DNA of 41,659 nucleotides from a virus: positions 1-41,659 of the IMG/VR virus record IMGVR_UViG_3300025652_000158; one strand, given 5' to 3'. Shown here piece after piece: positions 15,915 through 23,958 of this stretch; within the stretch, counting starts at the first letter, position 1; each line of letters starts with the position of its first letter. Both the position numbers and the translations under genes were made by a program. Below the pieces are notes generated by a model. That model saw nothing but the letters and a program-made list of their open reading frames with translations. It had not been told where the DNA came from and did not search any database.

Positions 15915-16349
15915 TTAGCCCAGATAAACGCGCACGAGGTCGCCAATGGCCCCTGCGGTTTCAAACTTTGCCCCGGCAATCGTGGTGGCAAGGCCCGCCC
16001 CGATAACGCCAGTTGCGGCGGTGAATGTCACGGGGTCCGCAATCGTGACTGCGGTGGACGCCGTGACCCAGATTGTGCCTTTGCGCAGCACGCCTGCAAC
16101 CTCTCCAACCGAATACAGATCGGCGGGGCGGGATTTGTCGGCAACGGTGATGCCTTCAAAGCCTGCGCCGCCCAAGCGGGCGGTTTCGGCGTTTGTGCCA
16201 TCGCGCCCAACGGCAAGGCCGAAAGCAACGGCGGCGGTGGTAACGCGGCGCGATGCCACGTCCTTCGCCAAAGACGCATCGGCAATCATGCCGGGGTAGC
16301 CCTTGGCCATGTTGGTGGTTGTTGCACCATAGCTATCAAAAATGGGCAT
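15915..16349 (-). CDS. Capsid decoration / structural cement protein
   Basis: 144 aa from ATG 16349, two bases after the stop of the protease/scaffold frame; a longer reading would overlap it with a non-typical leader. It is rich in Ala, Gly and Thr with G-x-T-V-A-D and A-G-V-L-R-K-G-T-I-W-V segments. This is the pattern of trimeric cement proteins that bind capsid three-fold sites and stabilise the expanded head. Confidence 0.75.
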   Translation of the reverse strand: MPIFDSYGATTTNMAKGYPGMIADASLAKDVASRRVTTAAVAFGLAVGRDGTNAETARLGGAGFEGITVADKSRPADLYSVGEVAGVLRKGTIWVTASTAVTIADPVTFTAATGVIGAGLATTIAGAKFETAGAIGDLVRVYLG

Positions 16350-16351
16350 GA

Positions 16352-16900
16352 TTATGCGCCTTTCTGTGCAGGGGCTTTCCAAGCATCGGAAAGCGATTGA
16401 TCGCGGGCGGTGTAGACGGCGGCAAGGTCAGTGACCTTTGCGCCCCCATCGGCCAGCGCGGTTTTTGCGGGGTCGGTTGCGGCGTCCTCGGCCAAAATGT
16501 CGAAGCGTGCGTCAATGTACGCCTCCGGCTTTGCGGCCATGGCGTCACCCAGCTTTGCCACCACAACGGCCTTGCGGATTGCAGCATCGGACAAGCCGTC
16601 TGTTTTCACGTCCGGCGCAATGGCTTTGGCTTTGCCCACCAGATCGGCACGGGTTTTCACCAGTGCGTCAAGGGCGGCGGCGTCCAGCGTTTTGGCTTTC
16701 AGGTCTGCGATTTCCGCATCCTTCTTTGCCATTTCAGCCTCGGCTTTGGCGTCAGCTTCTGCGGCCTTCTTTTCGGCCTCAGTCATTTCGGCAGCCATGT
16801 CGGCAACCTTTTTCGTCAGTTTTTCAATGGCGGTTGCGCCTGCATCGGTCGTTTCGACCTGCAACCCGTCCACCATGATCTTGCGCAGATTGTCGGACAT
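16352..16900 (-). CDS. Nested in-frame scaffold protein
   Basis: An internal ATG at 16900, in frame with the protease gene, is preceded by AAGGAGGG (16905-16912), one of the strongest ribosome sites in the window. Initiation there gives a 182-aa protein made of the coiled-coil scaffold domain only. Lambda C/Nu3 has the same arrangement. The expected role is to build the inner core on which capsid subunits assemble before it is degraded by the protease. Confidence 0.75.
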   Translation of the reverse strand: MSDNLRKIMVDGLQVETTDAGATAIEKLTKKVADMAAEMTEAEKKAAEADAKAEAEMAKKDAEIADLKAKTLDAAALDALVKTRADLVGKAKAIAPDVKTDGLSDAAIRKAVVVAKLGDAMAAKPEAYIDARFDILAEDAATDPAKTALADGGAKVTDLAAVYTARDQSLSDAWKAPAQKGA

Positions 16901-17485
16901 TTTGCCCTCCTTATTGTCTGCTACGGTGAGAGGGCTTGCGCCCCAGTGATCCGCACTGTCGCCAATGCGAAGATTTGACCCGCCACGCGCTTTCGGCACG
17001 ATAGCCAGATGATTGATGCGAATTGGCCCGGTTTGTACCGCTTGGTATTTCGTGCCATCCGGGGCAACACCATCCTGCATCAAGACAGGCGTTGTATAGC
17101 CCATGCTGATTTCCTTGGTGTTATCCTCAATCGCCCGAATAGCAGCGGCGTCCATTACCTTGATCTGTACCCGCACATATTCGCCATCGCGCGCAATGTC
17201 GGTTCCAATATCGCCAGCCGCGTAAACCTTCCAATTGTCCGCCGTAACCATTTCGGGCGGATGCCCAAGAGTGACGGGCTTTCCTGAAAACGTGGCAAGG
17301 CTATCCTTGGCAAAAACGGCGCTTTCCGGGCGATAAACAGTTACCTTACCATCCAGCAAGCCGAAGTCTGCACCGGCATAGTCTTGGCATCCGGTACGAG
17401 CACAGCGGACCTCAGCAACCAAATAACCGTCACTTGTGCGGCGCGTGCCTGCGACCGTAACGCTGTCTATGAAATGGTCATTCAT
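16352..17485 (-). CDS. Prohead protease (DUF2213-like) fused to scaffold
   Basis: 377 aa. Residues 1-175 contain V-Y-R-P, T-L-G-H-P-P (His about 75), an I-S-M-G-Y segment near residue 126 and I-N-H-L-A-I-V near 157: the DUF2213 pattern of phage maturation proteases with presumed catalytic Ser and His. From about 200 the sequence becomes a long coiled coil of Ala, Glu, Lys and Asp, as in scaffold domains. The protein would cleave the scaffold and itself inside the prohead. It overlaps the portal gene by four bases. Confidence 0.82.
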   Translation of the reverse strand: MNDHFIDSVTVAGTRRTSDGYLVAEVRCARTGCQDYAGADFGLLDGKVTVYRPESAVFAKDSLATFSGKPVTLGHPPEMVTADNWKVYAAGDIGTDIARDGEYVRVQIKVMDAAAIRAIEDNTKEISMGYTTPVLMQDGVAPDGTKYQAVQTGPIRINHLAIVPKARGGSNLRIGDSADHWGASPLTVADNKEGKMSDNLRKIMVDGLQVETTDAGATAIEKLTKKVADMAAEMTEAEKKAAEADAKAEAEMAKKDAEIADLKAKTLDAAALDALVKTRADLVGKAKAIAPDVKTDGLSDAAIRKAVVVAKLGDAMAAKPEAYIDARFDILAEDAATDPAKTALADGGAKVTDLAAVYTARDQSLSDAWKAPAQKGA

Positions 17486-19293
17486 GCTTCAACAAGTCCC
17501 TTTTCCCAATCATCCTTGACCTCTTGGAAGATTTCAGGCCCAAGGATAATTGGCCCTTGGTATGGCTCAATATCCGCAATATCAGGCGCATCTGGGTTAT
17601 AAGAAATTGTGATGTGCGGCTGGTATTCTGGGTGATCCCAAGTTGCGCCCGCCTCTTTTATTCTCTCGTGCCGATACCGCAATTCTTCGCTTGCAAACAT
17701 CAAAACATACGCCTGCCCAAACCGCTCCATAATGCGCGGGCCACCGGGAGGCAAATCTTCCTTTGGCCGCCAGCTTTCACCGCACTCCATCCAGTCGACA
17801 GGCGTGCGGCTAAATGCGATTGTGACGTGCATGTCATTTGCTGGCATCGTGGTTTTGAAGCCCTGAGCCTTTGCCCATCGGATGATTTCGGCGGCATTCA
17901 AAACATCGCGGCGAACATATAGCGTTCTTGGGGCAGCGTCTACGATAGTGGTGATTTCATCGCCATTTTCATCTTCGCCCGTAGTTGCCTCGAAGTATTC
18001 TTGCATTTCGCCCTCAAGGCCCGGAATACTACCGCCCTCTGTCAGCATGTTCACCGCCGCCGCAGAAAGGGCCTCTGTGGGGAATAGGCCTGTATCAAAC
18101 AATGTCTTGACCGTATCAGCCTGTATCTTCCCAATTTCAGCCCGCTCTTTATCGCTGATTTGCCATAGGCTGCCCCAGCGGTAATAGATTTCTTCGGGGC
18201 GGTTGCCCAAACCCGACCGGATCAAGCATTCGTCCAGCCGATACATGGCCGGGGTGAACTCTAGCTCCTGCATTGCTGACACGCGGTCGTAGTAGTTGCG
18301 CATGTCGCTTTCGCCCGTAGACGATAGGCCAGCGGGCGCTTGCCCCATTAGCCGCGTCATTGGAATGTCTGCCGCGCCGCTTGCCATCATCATCATGCGG
18401 TCGATCACGTCCGGCAGTCCAGCGAATGACGCGGTTTTCTGGCCCAACACCTCGGACGCATCGTGCATCAAAGTGCCGTTTATGCCCTTGCCAGTTTCTG
18501 CCAGCGCCCACCGCTTTAGCATCTGGTTTTCATAGCCGGGATCGCCAAGCCGCTGCATAAAGTCGGGGATTCCCACCGTGTCCACTTTGGCCTCATAGAC
18601 CAAGCTGGCCACGTTTGCCGTGGTGGCGTCCATATTGCGCACGGCATCAAACGCGGAAAGCAAAACGCTGTCAGCGCCGCCAACTGCAATGCCGCCGTAT
18701 GCATCATCAACGACCTCGTTACCGTAGAAAATCGCCAGCCGTGATGCGTGTACGTCCGTTCCCGCTGTCGATCCGGGGTTAAGCCGCCACATCGCAGGCT
18801 TGCCGAAAAACTCGGACGCGGGGTCATAGTTGTTTTCATATGCCGACAGTTGGCGCTTGTGCAGAACTGCCAGATACTTCAACCCGCCCTTTGCCATAGC
18901 GTCCGGGCGCAATGGCTGCGAAAGGTCTGCGTCACCCGTCCCGATCAGGATAGCCGCATAGCCAAACAGCCGCGCGGATATTTTGGCATTTTTGACCTTG
19001 CCACGAAGGCCCAGCCGCTTTTCCTCGCGCTCAATTGCCTCAATTGCGTCTGCATCCGCCTGCCAGTCGCGCCACTTGCGCGTGGCGTCCATTGCTGGAA
19101 TGTCAACAATCTTGCGGGCAAGCCATGTGGTGCGGTATGCCGCCGCCAGAACATCATCGCTTACCATTGCGGCGCTGTATGTTGCACCGAACGCCTTGTC
19201 CCGTGACGTGCCAAGGTTGGCGGTAAGGTTTGTCAGGCTGTCAACTTGGTATGTTTTACCATCCGCAGTGCGGCGGTATTTTGGCTTTGCCAT
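17482..19293 (-). CDS. Portal protein with C-terminal Acb1-like 2H phosphoesterase domain
   Basis: 603 aa. Residues 1-430 match DUF1073-type portals (D-I-P-A-M-D-A-T-R-K-W near 64, W-R-L-N-P near 170, G-L-S-S-T-G-E near 322). The remaining 170 residues are a different fold: H489-V-T-I and H560-I-T-I are two H-x-T motifs about 70 residues apart, the signature of 2H phosphoesterases. Acb1, a phage protein that degrades the cyclic nucleotides of CBASS defence, is of this type, and databases link DUF1073 to Acb1-like domains. The portal would form the packaging ring; cyclic-nucleotide cleavage by the tail domain is an inference. Confidence 0.82.
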   Translation of the reverse strand: MAKPKYRRTADGKTYQVDSLTNLTANLGTSRDKAFGATYSAAMVSDDVLAAAYRTTWLARKIVDIPAMDATRKWRDWQADADAIEAIEREEKRLGLRGKVKNAKISARLFGYAAILIGTGDADLSQPLRPDAMAKGGLKYLAVLHKRQLSAYENNYDPASEFFGKPAMWRLNPGSTAGTDVHASRLAIFYGNEVVDDAYGGIAVGGADSVLLSAFDAVRNMDATTANVASLVYEAKVDTVGIPDFMQRLGDPGYENQMLKRWALAETGKGINGTLMHDASEVLGQKTASFAGLPDVIDRMMMMASGAADIPMTRLMGQAPAGLSSTGESDMRNYYDRVSAMQELEFTPAMYRLDECLIRSGLGNRPEEIYYRWGSLWQISDKERAEIGKIQADTVKTLFDTGLFPTEALSAAAVNMLTEGGSIPGLEGEMQEYFEATTGEDENGDEITTIVDAAPRTLYVRRDVLNAAEIIRWAKAQGFKTTMPANDMHVTIAFSRTPVDWMECGESWRPKEDLPPGGPRIMERFGQAYVLMFASEELRYRHERIKEAGATWDHPEYQPHITISYNPDAPDIADIEPYQGPIILGPEIFQEVKDDWEKGLVEA

Positions 19294-19304
19294 GCCGCCC
19301 TCCT

Positions 19305-20723
19305 TTAGACGTTTGATAGGGTGTAAGTGGTTCCGTCGATCAGTCCGCTAAAAGCGCGCGTTGCTGCGTCAACCTGGTCTTTAAACTTTCCGCTTGGAAA
19401 TGTTGTCATCTCTTCCAGAAAATCATGGTTCCAGTCACCTTGCACGATCATCACGTTTCCCGCCTCTGACTGTGCGGCTAACGGGTCAGCGCGGGTTACT
19501 TTATCGCCGCTTTCAGGGCTGGCAGAATAAGTAAACCCTGCCAGTTGCCTGATTAGATACTGGCTTTGCGCCTTGCCTGCTTGTCCGGGGTCTTGCGGGA
19601 TTGAACCTTTAACGCTTGTACCGTCCTGCGTTGCGGTGTTGACGATTAGACGCTCAACATCAGCAGGGCTTCCTTGTATCCGCCGCGCATCCGCAATGTA
19701 AAACCGACCATCCGGCGCTTTGCCGATCAGAACCCCCGCCGTCCAAGCAGCCGTTTCCTTTGCAGTCGCCGCCAAATCCCAGCCGCGCACCCAACGGCAA
19801 CCAGCGGGGGCCGCACCAACAACCTGAAACCATTCGCGCTTGAACATACCGCCACCACGTGGCGTTGGTCGCTGCTGCAACTGCCCCGCACTGGCATAAC
19901 TGCCCATCGTCCTTTCAAGGTCAGCAACCTGTTTTTCAGGGAACCGATCAGGAAATAGCAACTCGCCGTCGATGGTTCGCGGGTCTTTGAACCTTGTGCT
20001 TTTCGCCGCGCCAACCTCATACCGCATTGGCAGGCATAGATGCTCGTAACCAAGCCCCCGCCCCAAGATAATGCCAGATGTATCGCGCTCATGTAGCCTT
20101 TGCATAATGACTACAATGGCCGATTTGTCGTTATTGACGCGCGTGGGTAGCGCCTCGGTGAACGTGATTTCAGCCGCGTAAAGTGCCGCCTCGGAATTAG
20201 CATCATCAGCCGACAAGGGGTCGTCAAGGATTACCCTGTCGCCCCGCGCGCCCGTCATGCTGGTGAAGGCCATCGCCTCTCGAAAACCCGTCTTTGCGTT
20301 TTCAAACCGCAGCTTGGCGTTGTTGTCTGATGCCAACCCAAGCGGCCATCGCGTTTGATACCATTCCGATTGGATCAAGCGGCGGCACTTCATAGCGTCC
20401 CGCACAGCCAAATCCTGCTTGTGTGCCGTTCCGATGAACCGCATTTGCGGCGCAAAGGTCCACTCCCACGCGGGCCATATAACGCCCGTCAAAAGGCTTT
20501 TCATTGTGCCGGGCGGCACATTCATCAACAACCGCGTAATTTCGCCTTTGCTTACCGCTTGCAGGTGGTCACAGATCGCATCAAGCGCCCATCCCCATTT
20601 CAGGGGCGTTGCAGGCTCCAGCACATGCCAAGCCATTTTGGCGAATTCCGCAAGTCTGCGGCGGCCTAACTCTCTCTCGATTGCAAGGCGGTCAGCTTTC
20701 GTCAGCGTCAGGGGCTTGTTCAT
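19305..20723 (-). CDS. terL: Terminase large subunit
   Basis: 472 aa. The ATPase domain has a Walker A-like N-V-P-P-G-T-M-K-S (68-76), Walker B V-I-L-D-D-P (164-169) and I-M-Q-R-L-H-E-R-D as the coupling motif. The C-terminal RNase H-like nuclease shows G-W-D-L-A-A (Asp316), Q-D-P-G-Q-A-G-K near 390 and a late D-Q-V-D-A. It cuts concatemeric DNA and drives it into the head through the portal. It overlaps the small-subunit gene by 32 bases. Confidence 0.94.
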   Translation of the reverse strand: MNKPLTLTKADRLAIERELGRRRLAEFAKMAWHVLEPATPLKWGWALDAICDHLQAVSKGEITRLLMNVPPGTMKSLLTGVIWPAWEWTFAPQMRFIGTAHKQDLAVRDAMKCRRLIQSEWYQTRWPLGLASDNNAKLRFENAKTGFREAMAFTSMTGARGDRVILDDPLSADDANSEAALYAAEITFTEALPTRVNNDKSAIVVIMQRLHERDTSGIILGRGLGYEHLCLPMRYEVGAAKSTRFKDPRTIDGELLFPDRFPEKQVADLERTMGSYASAGQLQQRPTPRGGGMFKREWFQVVGAAPAGCRWVRGWDLAATAKETAAWTAGVLIGKAPDGRFYIADARRIQGSPADVERLIVNTATQDGTSVKGSIPQDPGQAGKAQSQYLIRQLAGFTYSASPESGDKVTRADPLAAQSEAGNVMIVQGDWNHDFLEEMTTFPSGKFKDQVDAATRAFSGLIDGTTYTLSNV

Positions 20724-21213
20724 TCATAGCCCCCTGCAATTCGATCAGCGCGGCAGTGGATAGTCGGGATGCGTCAAAAGACGGCTTTGGCGTCATTGTT
20801 CCATCGCTTGACGACAGGTCCAGCTTATCGCCGTAAACCTTGGGGCGCAGCTTGCCAGCCATCCACTTGCGCGTATCAATCCGCAGCTTGGCGCGGGCAA
20901 TCGCATCATGGTTTACCTTATCAGGCTCCCCATCGCGGCCCGGAATGATGTCGCCCTCTTGGCTATCGGCAATATCAAGGCATTGATCAAAGATGGTGTC
21001 GGCCTGCTCTTCCCTCGCGCGCGCGTATCGTGCCGAGAATTCAGAGTCAGAAGCCAATCTCTTATTGAGTGTGGACCATGCAGGAAGCCAATCATCCTTG
21101 CAAATATTGCGGATTGCCTCACCCTTAGCGATGCGGCTCAGGATTTCATCCTCAACATCGCTGGTCCACTCGTATGCAGGACCGCCCGGCCCCGTGGCCT
21201 CACGGTCTGCCAT
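20692..21213 (-). CDS. terS: Terminase small subunit
   Basis: 173 aa. The N-terminal helix-turn-helix contains I-L-S-R-I-A-K-G-E-A-I-R and W-S-T-L-N-K-R-L, where DNA would be recognised. A Y-A-R-A-R-E-E-Q-A-D segment is followed by a helical oligomerisation region (I-A-R-A-K-L-R-I-D-T-R-K-W) and an acidic tail. This is the common terS plan. It is the first gene after the terminator at 21241-21271, so late transcription probably starts nearby, but no clear promoter could be identified in the 28-base gap. Confidence 0.88.
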   Translation of the reverse strand: MADREATGPGGPAYEWTSDVEDEILSRIAKGEAIRNICKDDWLPAWSTLNKRLASDSEFSARYARAREEQADTIFDQCLDIADSQEGDIIPGRDGEPDKVNHDAIARAKLRIDTRKWMAGKLRPKVYGDKLDLSSSDGTMTPKPSFDASRLSTAALIELQGAMNEQAPDADES

Positions 21214-21240
21214 TGTCTGGCCTCATATGTTTTGGAATGC

Positions 21241-21271
21241 AAAAAGCCCGCTACTGTTTCCAGTGCGGGCT
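21241..21271 (-). terminator. Rho-independent terminator before the late operon
   Basis: On the minus strand AGCCCGC-ACTG, GAAA loop, CAGT-A-GCGGGCT forms an 11-bp stem with one bulged A, followed by five T residues. It separates the early minus-strand genes from terS and the late genes. Late transcription would need either a new promoter downstream or antitermination across it. Confidence 0.85.
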
Positions 21272-21306
21272 ATCGCTAGACATGATTAGTCAAGCAGGAG
21301 TGTGCA

Positions 21307-21837
21307 TTAATTTTTCGCATCTTGCAAGCCCCAATACACAGCGCAAATATCAAGCCCAGAGATTAGGCTTTTCAAGTCCCTTGGCTTGTCGTTCTCAAAG
21401 CATACGCGGCGCAACTCTGGCCACACCCAAGGACCGCTACATTTGGCAAATATCTTGATGCGGTCATCCTTGTCTCGCAGTTCTGCATGTGTCGGCTCGT
21501 GGTCTCCGTCATATCCTACGGGCGTAAAGTCCAAGCATGATCGCCCCGGCGAAACCATTTGCATCCGATTAAGCATTGCGGCGAAGTCATGTCCTGCTTG
21601 GCATTGCGGGTCCGTGATTATGCCGTGCATCCGCAATTGGTCTAGCATTGTTGAGCATTCATCAACGGCAACTGTAACTCCTGCATCGTCTCCATCACGC
21701 AAGACGAATACGCCCTTTGCCTTGCGTTCCGGCGTTGGGCGGGCTTTCCCCTCTCGGTCTGTCCAGTTTTCCGCATGGCGGGCGGCGCTGATTTGGTCGG
21801 CTCTGCGTTGTGCTTTTTTTTGTGCTTTACTGGTCAT
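21307..21837 (-). CDS. Conserved phage protein near terminase, 176 aa
   Basis: A basic N-terminus (residues 1-40, many K and R) is followed by a mixed domain with I-I-T-D-P-Q-C-Q-A-G-H-D-F near residue 75. It is the last gene before the terminator, close to terS. Phage genes at this spot sometimes encode antitermination or packaging regulators, but nothing in the sequence proves this. I do not recognise the family. Confidence 0.65.
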   Translation of the reverse strand: MTSKAQKKAQRRADQISAARHAENWTDREGKARPTPERKAKGVFVLRDGDDAGVTVAVDECSTMLDQLRMHGIITDPQCQAGHDFAAMLNRMQMVSPGRSCLDFTPVGYDGDHEPTHAELRDKDDRIKIFAKCSGPWVWPELRRVCFENDKPRDLKSLISGLDICAVYWGLQDAKN

Positions 21838-21983
21838 CGAGCTTTGCCTTTCAGGACTTCGATCTGGCGTGCTTGTTCTGCTGTTTTGCGCTGTAACCGT
21901 TCAATGGTTGTGCGTTGCGTGGCGTTGATGCCATCAAGATATGCGATGCGGTCGATGAGGCGTTGTGTGTTGCGGTCCGTCAT
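21834..21983 (-). CDS. Small coiled-coil protein, 49 aa
   Basis: ATG 21983 and the stop at 21834 both lie in ATGA overlaps with neighbouring genes, which supports translation. The product is almost wholly one amphipathic helix (R-I-A-Y-L-D-G-I-N, then R-L-Q-R-K-T-A-E-Q-A-R-Q-I-E-V-L) and basic. A dimeric coiled coil is likely; no function can be given. Confidence 0.6.
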   Translation of the reverse strand: MTDRNTQRLIDRIAYLDGINATQRTTIERLQRKTAEQARQIEVLKGKAR

Positions 21984-22279
21984 CGCTTGGCCTCCGTTTT
22001 GCAATTGTTCTTATGTTCGCAAAATTTCCGCGCTGTTGCATAAGTCTCGATAACGCTTTGTTTTGTGCGATACCCCCTGAATCTCTTGATTACATTGCCA
22101 CGCTTTAGCCGCTTACCTTTTGCGGCTGTCACCCAGATAAAAATACCAAGTGTGAATGACTGACCAGTACCGCCCCTTGATAAGTCCTCGGATGGGGCGC
22201 ATCCACCGTCGAAGTCATACATGCCAGCATAAGGAACAACCTTCATTTTGCCTTGGTCATGTTCTGATCTGTAAATCAT
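21980..22279 (-). CDS. Hypothetical protein, 99 aa, basic C-terminus
   Basis: A small basic protein with a central I-F-I-W-V-T-A-A-K-G-K-R-L-K-R-G segment and two late cysteines. It is coupled by four-base overlaps on both sides to small early genes. No domain is recognised. Its basic charge could reflect nucleic-acid binding, which is only a suggestion. Confidence 0.55.
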   Translation of the reverse strand: MIYRSEHDQGKMKVVPYAGMYDFDGGCAPSEDLSRGGTGQSFTLGIFIWVTAAKGKRLKRGNVIKRFRGYRTKQSVIETYATARKFCEHKNNCKTEAKR

Positions 22280-22509
22280 TGCTTGGCCTCCAATGCGTGC
22301 CTTGCATGTCTGCGATTTTCAGCGTCTGCAATGTCGCATAGAGACAGCGTTGAGTATCCAATAACCTTAAGTGCATCCCGTAGCCTTTCCACCTCGGCCT
22401 CGGCTGTTTCCGCGCGGGCAACTGCTGCGGCGTAGTCCTCATATGCAACCCATTCGCCAGCGCCTCGATCAGGGAATGTGTGGACGGGGGTTTGTTGATG
22501 GTCGGTCAT
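22276..22509 (-). CDS. Hypothetical coiled-coil protein, 77 aa
   Basis: Residues 22-48 form an Ala/Glu/Arg coiled coil (A-R-A-E-T-A-E-A-E-V-E-R-L) ending in a L-K-V-I-G-Y-S segment. Short proteins with this heptad pattern are frequent in the accessory regions of rhodobacterial phages. It is coupled to both neighbours by ATGA overlaps. Function unknown. Confidence 0.55.
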   Translation of the reverse strand: MTDHQQTPVHTFPDRGAGEWVAYEDYAAAVARAETAEAEVERLRDALKVIGYSTLSLCDIADAENRRHARHALEAKQ

Positions 22510-22694
22510 AGCTTCGGCTCCTTGAGTTGGGCGATTGCGGCGCGCGTCGCAACCACTTGAATGTGTCCGCGAATAGTCTTTTTCCGAATGATCGACGCCA
22601 TGGCTAGTCCGTATGCCCGGCTATCAGGATCTTGATCCAGCGCCGCTTGACGCTCGATACGGTTCGCCATTTGCTGGGGTGTTTCATGTGTCAT
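22506..22694 (-). CDS. Hypothetical small basic protein, 62 aa
   Basis: A helical, Arg/Lys-rich protein without membrane segment or cysteines. It overlaps the upstream gene by 11 bases and the downstream gene by four. The chain of overlaps in this area argues that it is translated. No homologous family is recognised. Confidence 0.55.
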   Translation of the reverse strand: MTHETPQQMANRIERQAALDQDPDSRAYGLAMASIIRKKTIRGHIQVVATRAAIAQLKEPKL

Positions 22695-22989
22695 ATGTGC
22701 CTCCCATCGCCAAACGTGCAGGCTCTGCTGCGGTAAGAAAATGCAGTATCATTTCACCAGTGTTTTCATGGCCATGTTTTACAACCTCATCAATTATACG
22801 GCAGGCCTCGAATGCCGCATTTACTCGTTTGCCTGCCATGATCTGCTCTGGGGTGGGTGGAAGATCAGCGCGGCGGTATTCAGTTGCGAGTATTGGAGTT
22901 GGGTTGTGCGCTGATACTGTGTTGTGAGTTATGCCCGTTTCAACGTCTTCGTAATCCCAAGCCCAAATCGTTTCTGGTGCCTCGTTCAT
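22684..22989 (-). CDS. Hypothetical protein, paralogue of the gene at 39723-40022
   Basis: 101 aa. It begins with A-P-E-T-I-W-A and has Y-R-R-A-D-L-P-P-T-P-E-Q-I-M-A near residue 38. The plus-strand gene at 39723-40022 shares both blocks in the same order. The C-terminal halves differ. This module is common in phages and prophages of Rhodobacterales; function unknown. Confidence 0.62.
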   Translation of the reverse strand: MNEAPETIWAWDYEDVETGITHNTVSAHNPTPILATEYRRADLPPTPEQIMAGKRVNAAFEACRIIDEVVKHGHENTGEMILHFLTAAEPARLAMGGTYDT

Positions 22990-23270
22990 GTTGCGTTCCT
23001 CCGCTTTGGTCGTCGGGCTTCGTAAATCCGCTGCTCGTTTTCGATAACTGCAAGCATTTCGCTAATCATGCCGCGATGGGCGAGGTCGCTTATCTCGTTC
23101 ATGGTTTGGCGCATGGCTTGGCAGTCTGCACCTACAGCGCGCTTTTCAACACGCAAGTTGTGATTGGCCACCATCGCCTTGCCCATTTCGTTCTTGTACT
23201 TCTGTATTTCGCGGTGACATTTCGAGAGGTCTTCCTGCATAGATTGAACTATCGCATCTTGAGGCATCAT
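22986..23270 (-). CDS. Hypothetical helical protein, 94 aa
   Basis: ATG 23270 is chosen because it overlaps the previous stop (ATGA); a longer frame upstream is improbable. The product is mostly one long amphipathic helix (residues 8-75), with C-terminal basic residues R-R-P-K-R-R. A coiled-coil oligomer is likely. Function not assignable. Confidence 0.55.
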   Translation of the reverse strand: MMPQDAIVQSMQEDLSKCHREIQKYKNEMGKAMVANHNLRVEKRAVGADCQAMRQTMNEISDLAHRGMISEMLAVIENEQRIYEARRPKRRNAT

Positions 23271-23767
23271 AATACCCCAACATTTTCGCCTGTAGCGCGG
23301 CCTTGCGTGTCTTGGTCTACCTGTGCCGCCTGTGCATCTGGCTTGGCCCATTCACGCGCCTTGCGGCTTGTCTTTGCTGCCCCGATGTATCTATAGGCAA
23401 ATACGTTGCGGCCCAAGTCATCGGCGGCGATTATTTCTTTTTTGCGCAGAAGTGTTAGCACGTCTTTGAAACTGTCAGGTTCCACGCCCATTTCATCCGC
23501 AATATCGGATCGCTTTAGCGGTCGGCCCGCCTCGATCAGAATGGCGATGATCTGCGCCGCCTTCCCTGTGGGCTTCATAACACAACCTGCTTGCGGTGGG
23601 TTGATGGGCAGTCGCCTGAATTGCTGGCCGTACCGAATACCGTTTGCATCAATTCCACCTTTGCGCGCTGCATCTGCCATATTATCGCCCAACGTGCGTT
23701 CAAGGGCTGGCGTCATCAGCCCCGGCAATTTGAAAGCGTTTGCGATGATGATTTGATTTCGTGTCAT
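23267..23767 (-). CDS. Winged-helix DNA-binding protein, 166 aa
   Basis: Residues 64-128 fit a winged helix: G-K-A-A-Q-I-I-A-I-L-I-E-A-G-R-P-L, then S-D-I-A-D-E-M-G-V (turn), then D-V-L-T-L-L-R-K-K-E-I-I and a wing with Y-R-Y-I-G. The flanks are low-complexity. It could be a transcription regulator or an accessory replication protein of the early operon. Coupled to both neighbours. Confidence 0.62.
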   Translation of the reverse strand: MTRNQIIIANAFKLPGLMTPALERTLGDNMADAARKGGIDANGIRYGQQFRRLPINPPQAGCVMKPTGKAAQIIAILIEAGRPLKRSDIADEMGVEPDSFKDVLTLLRKKEIIAADDLGRNVFAYRYIGAAKTSRKAREWAKPDAQAAQVDQDTQGRATGENVGVL

Positions 23768-23958
23768 GCCGCTATTTCCTTTTCAACCTTGCAATGATGG
23801 CAAAATACCTTTGCAAGTACATTGCTGAAAATATTAACCACTAAGCACTTCTCTTGGTGCTTTTTGCGTGTTTCGCTGCACCACGGGCATGTATGTCTAT
23901 ACTGCCCAAATTTATCCGGCACGTTAATCTTGTGCCATGCGAGTTCCATGCCTATCAT
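23764..23958 (-). CDS. Free-standing zinc-ribbon protein (primase ZBD-like)
   Basis: 64 aa. Motif C-P-W-C (24-27), a K-C-L-V-V-N segment and C-H-H-C (53-56) give a four-cysteine zinc ribbon like the N-terminal zinc-binding domain of T7-type primases (C-P-x-C ... R-K-K ... C-H-H-C). No TOPRIM or helicase domain is fused to it and none is seen in the rest of the window. It may recognise single-stranded DNA for another enzyme or be a degenerate remnant. Coupled to the methyltransferase gene upstream. Confidence 0.65.
   Translation of the reverse strand: MIGMELAWHKINVPDKFGQYRHTCPWCSETRKKHQEKCLVVNIFSNVLAKVFCHHCKVEKEIAA

Noticed and set aside
16431-16949. 172-codon plus-strand frame opposite the protease/scaffold
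   Set aside because: Composition mirrors the Ala/Lys coiled coil on the other strand; no own signals.
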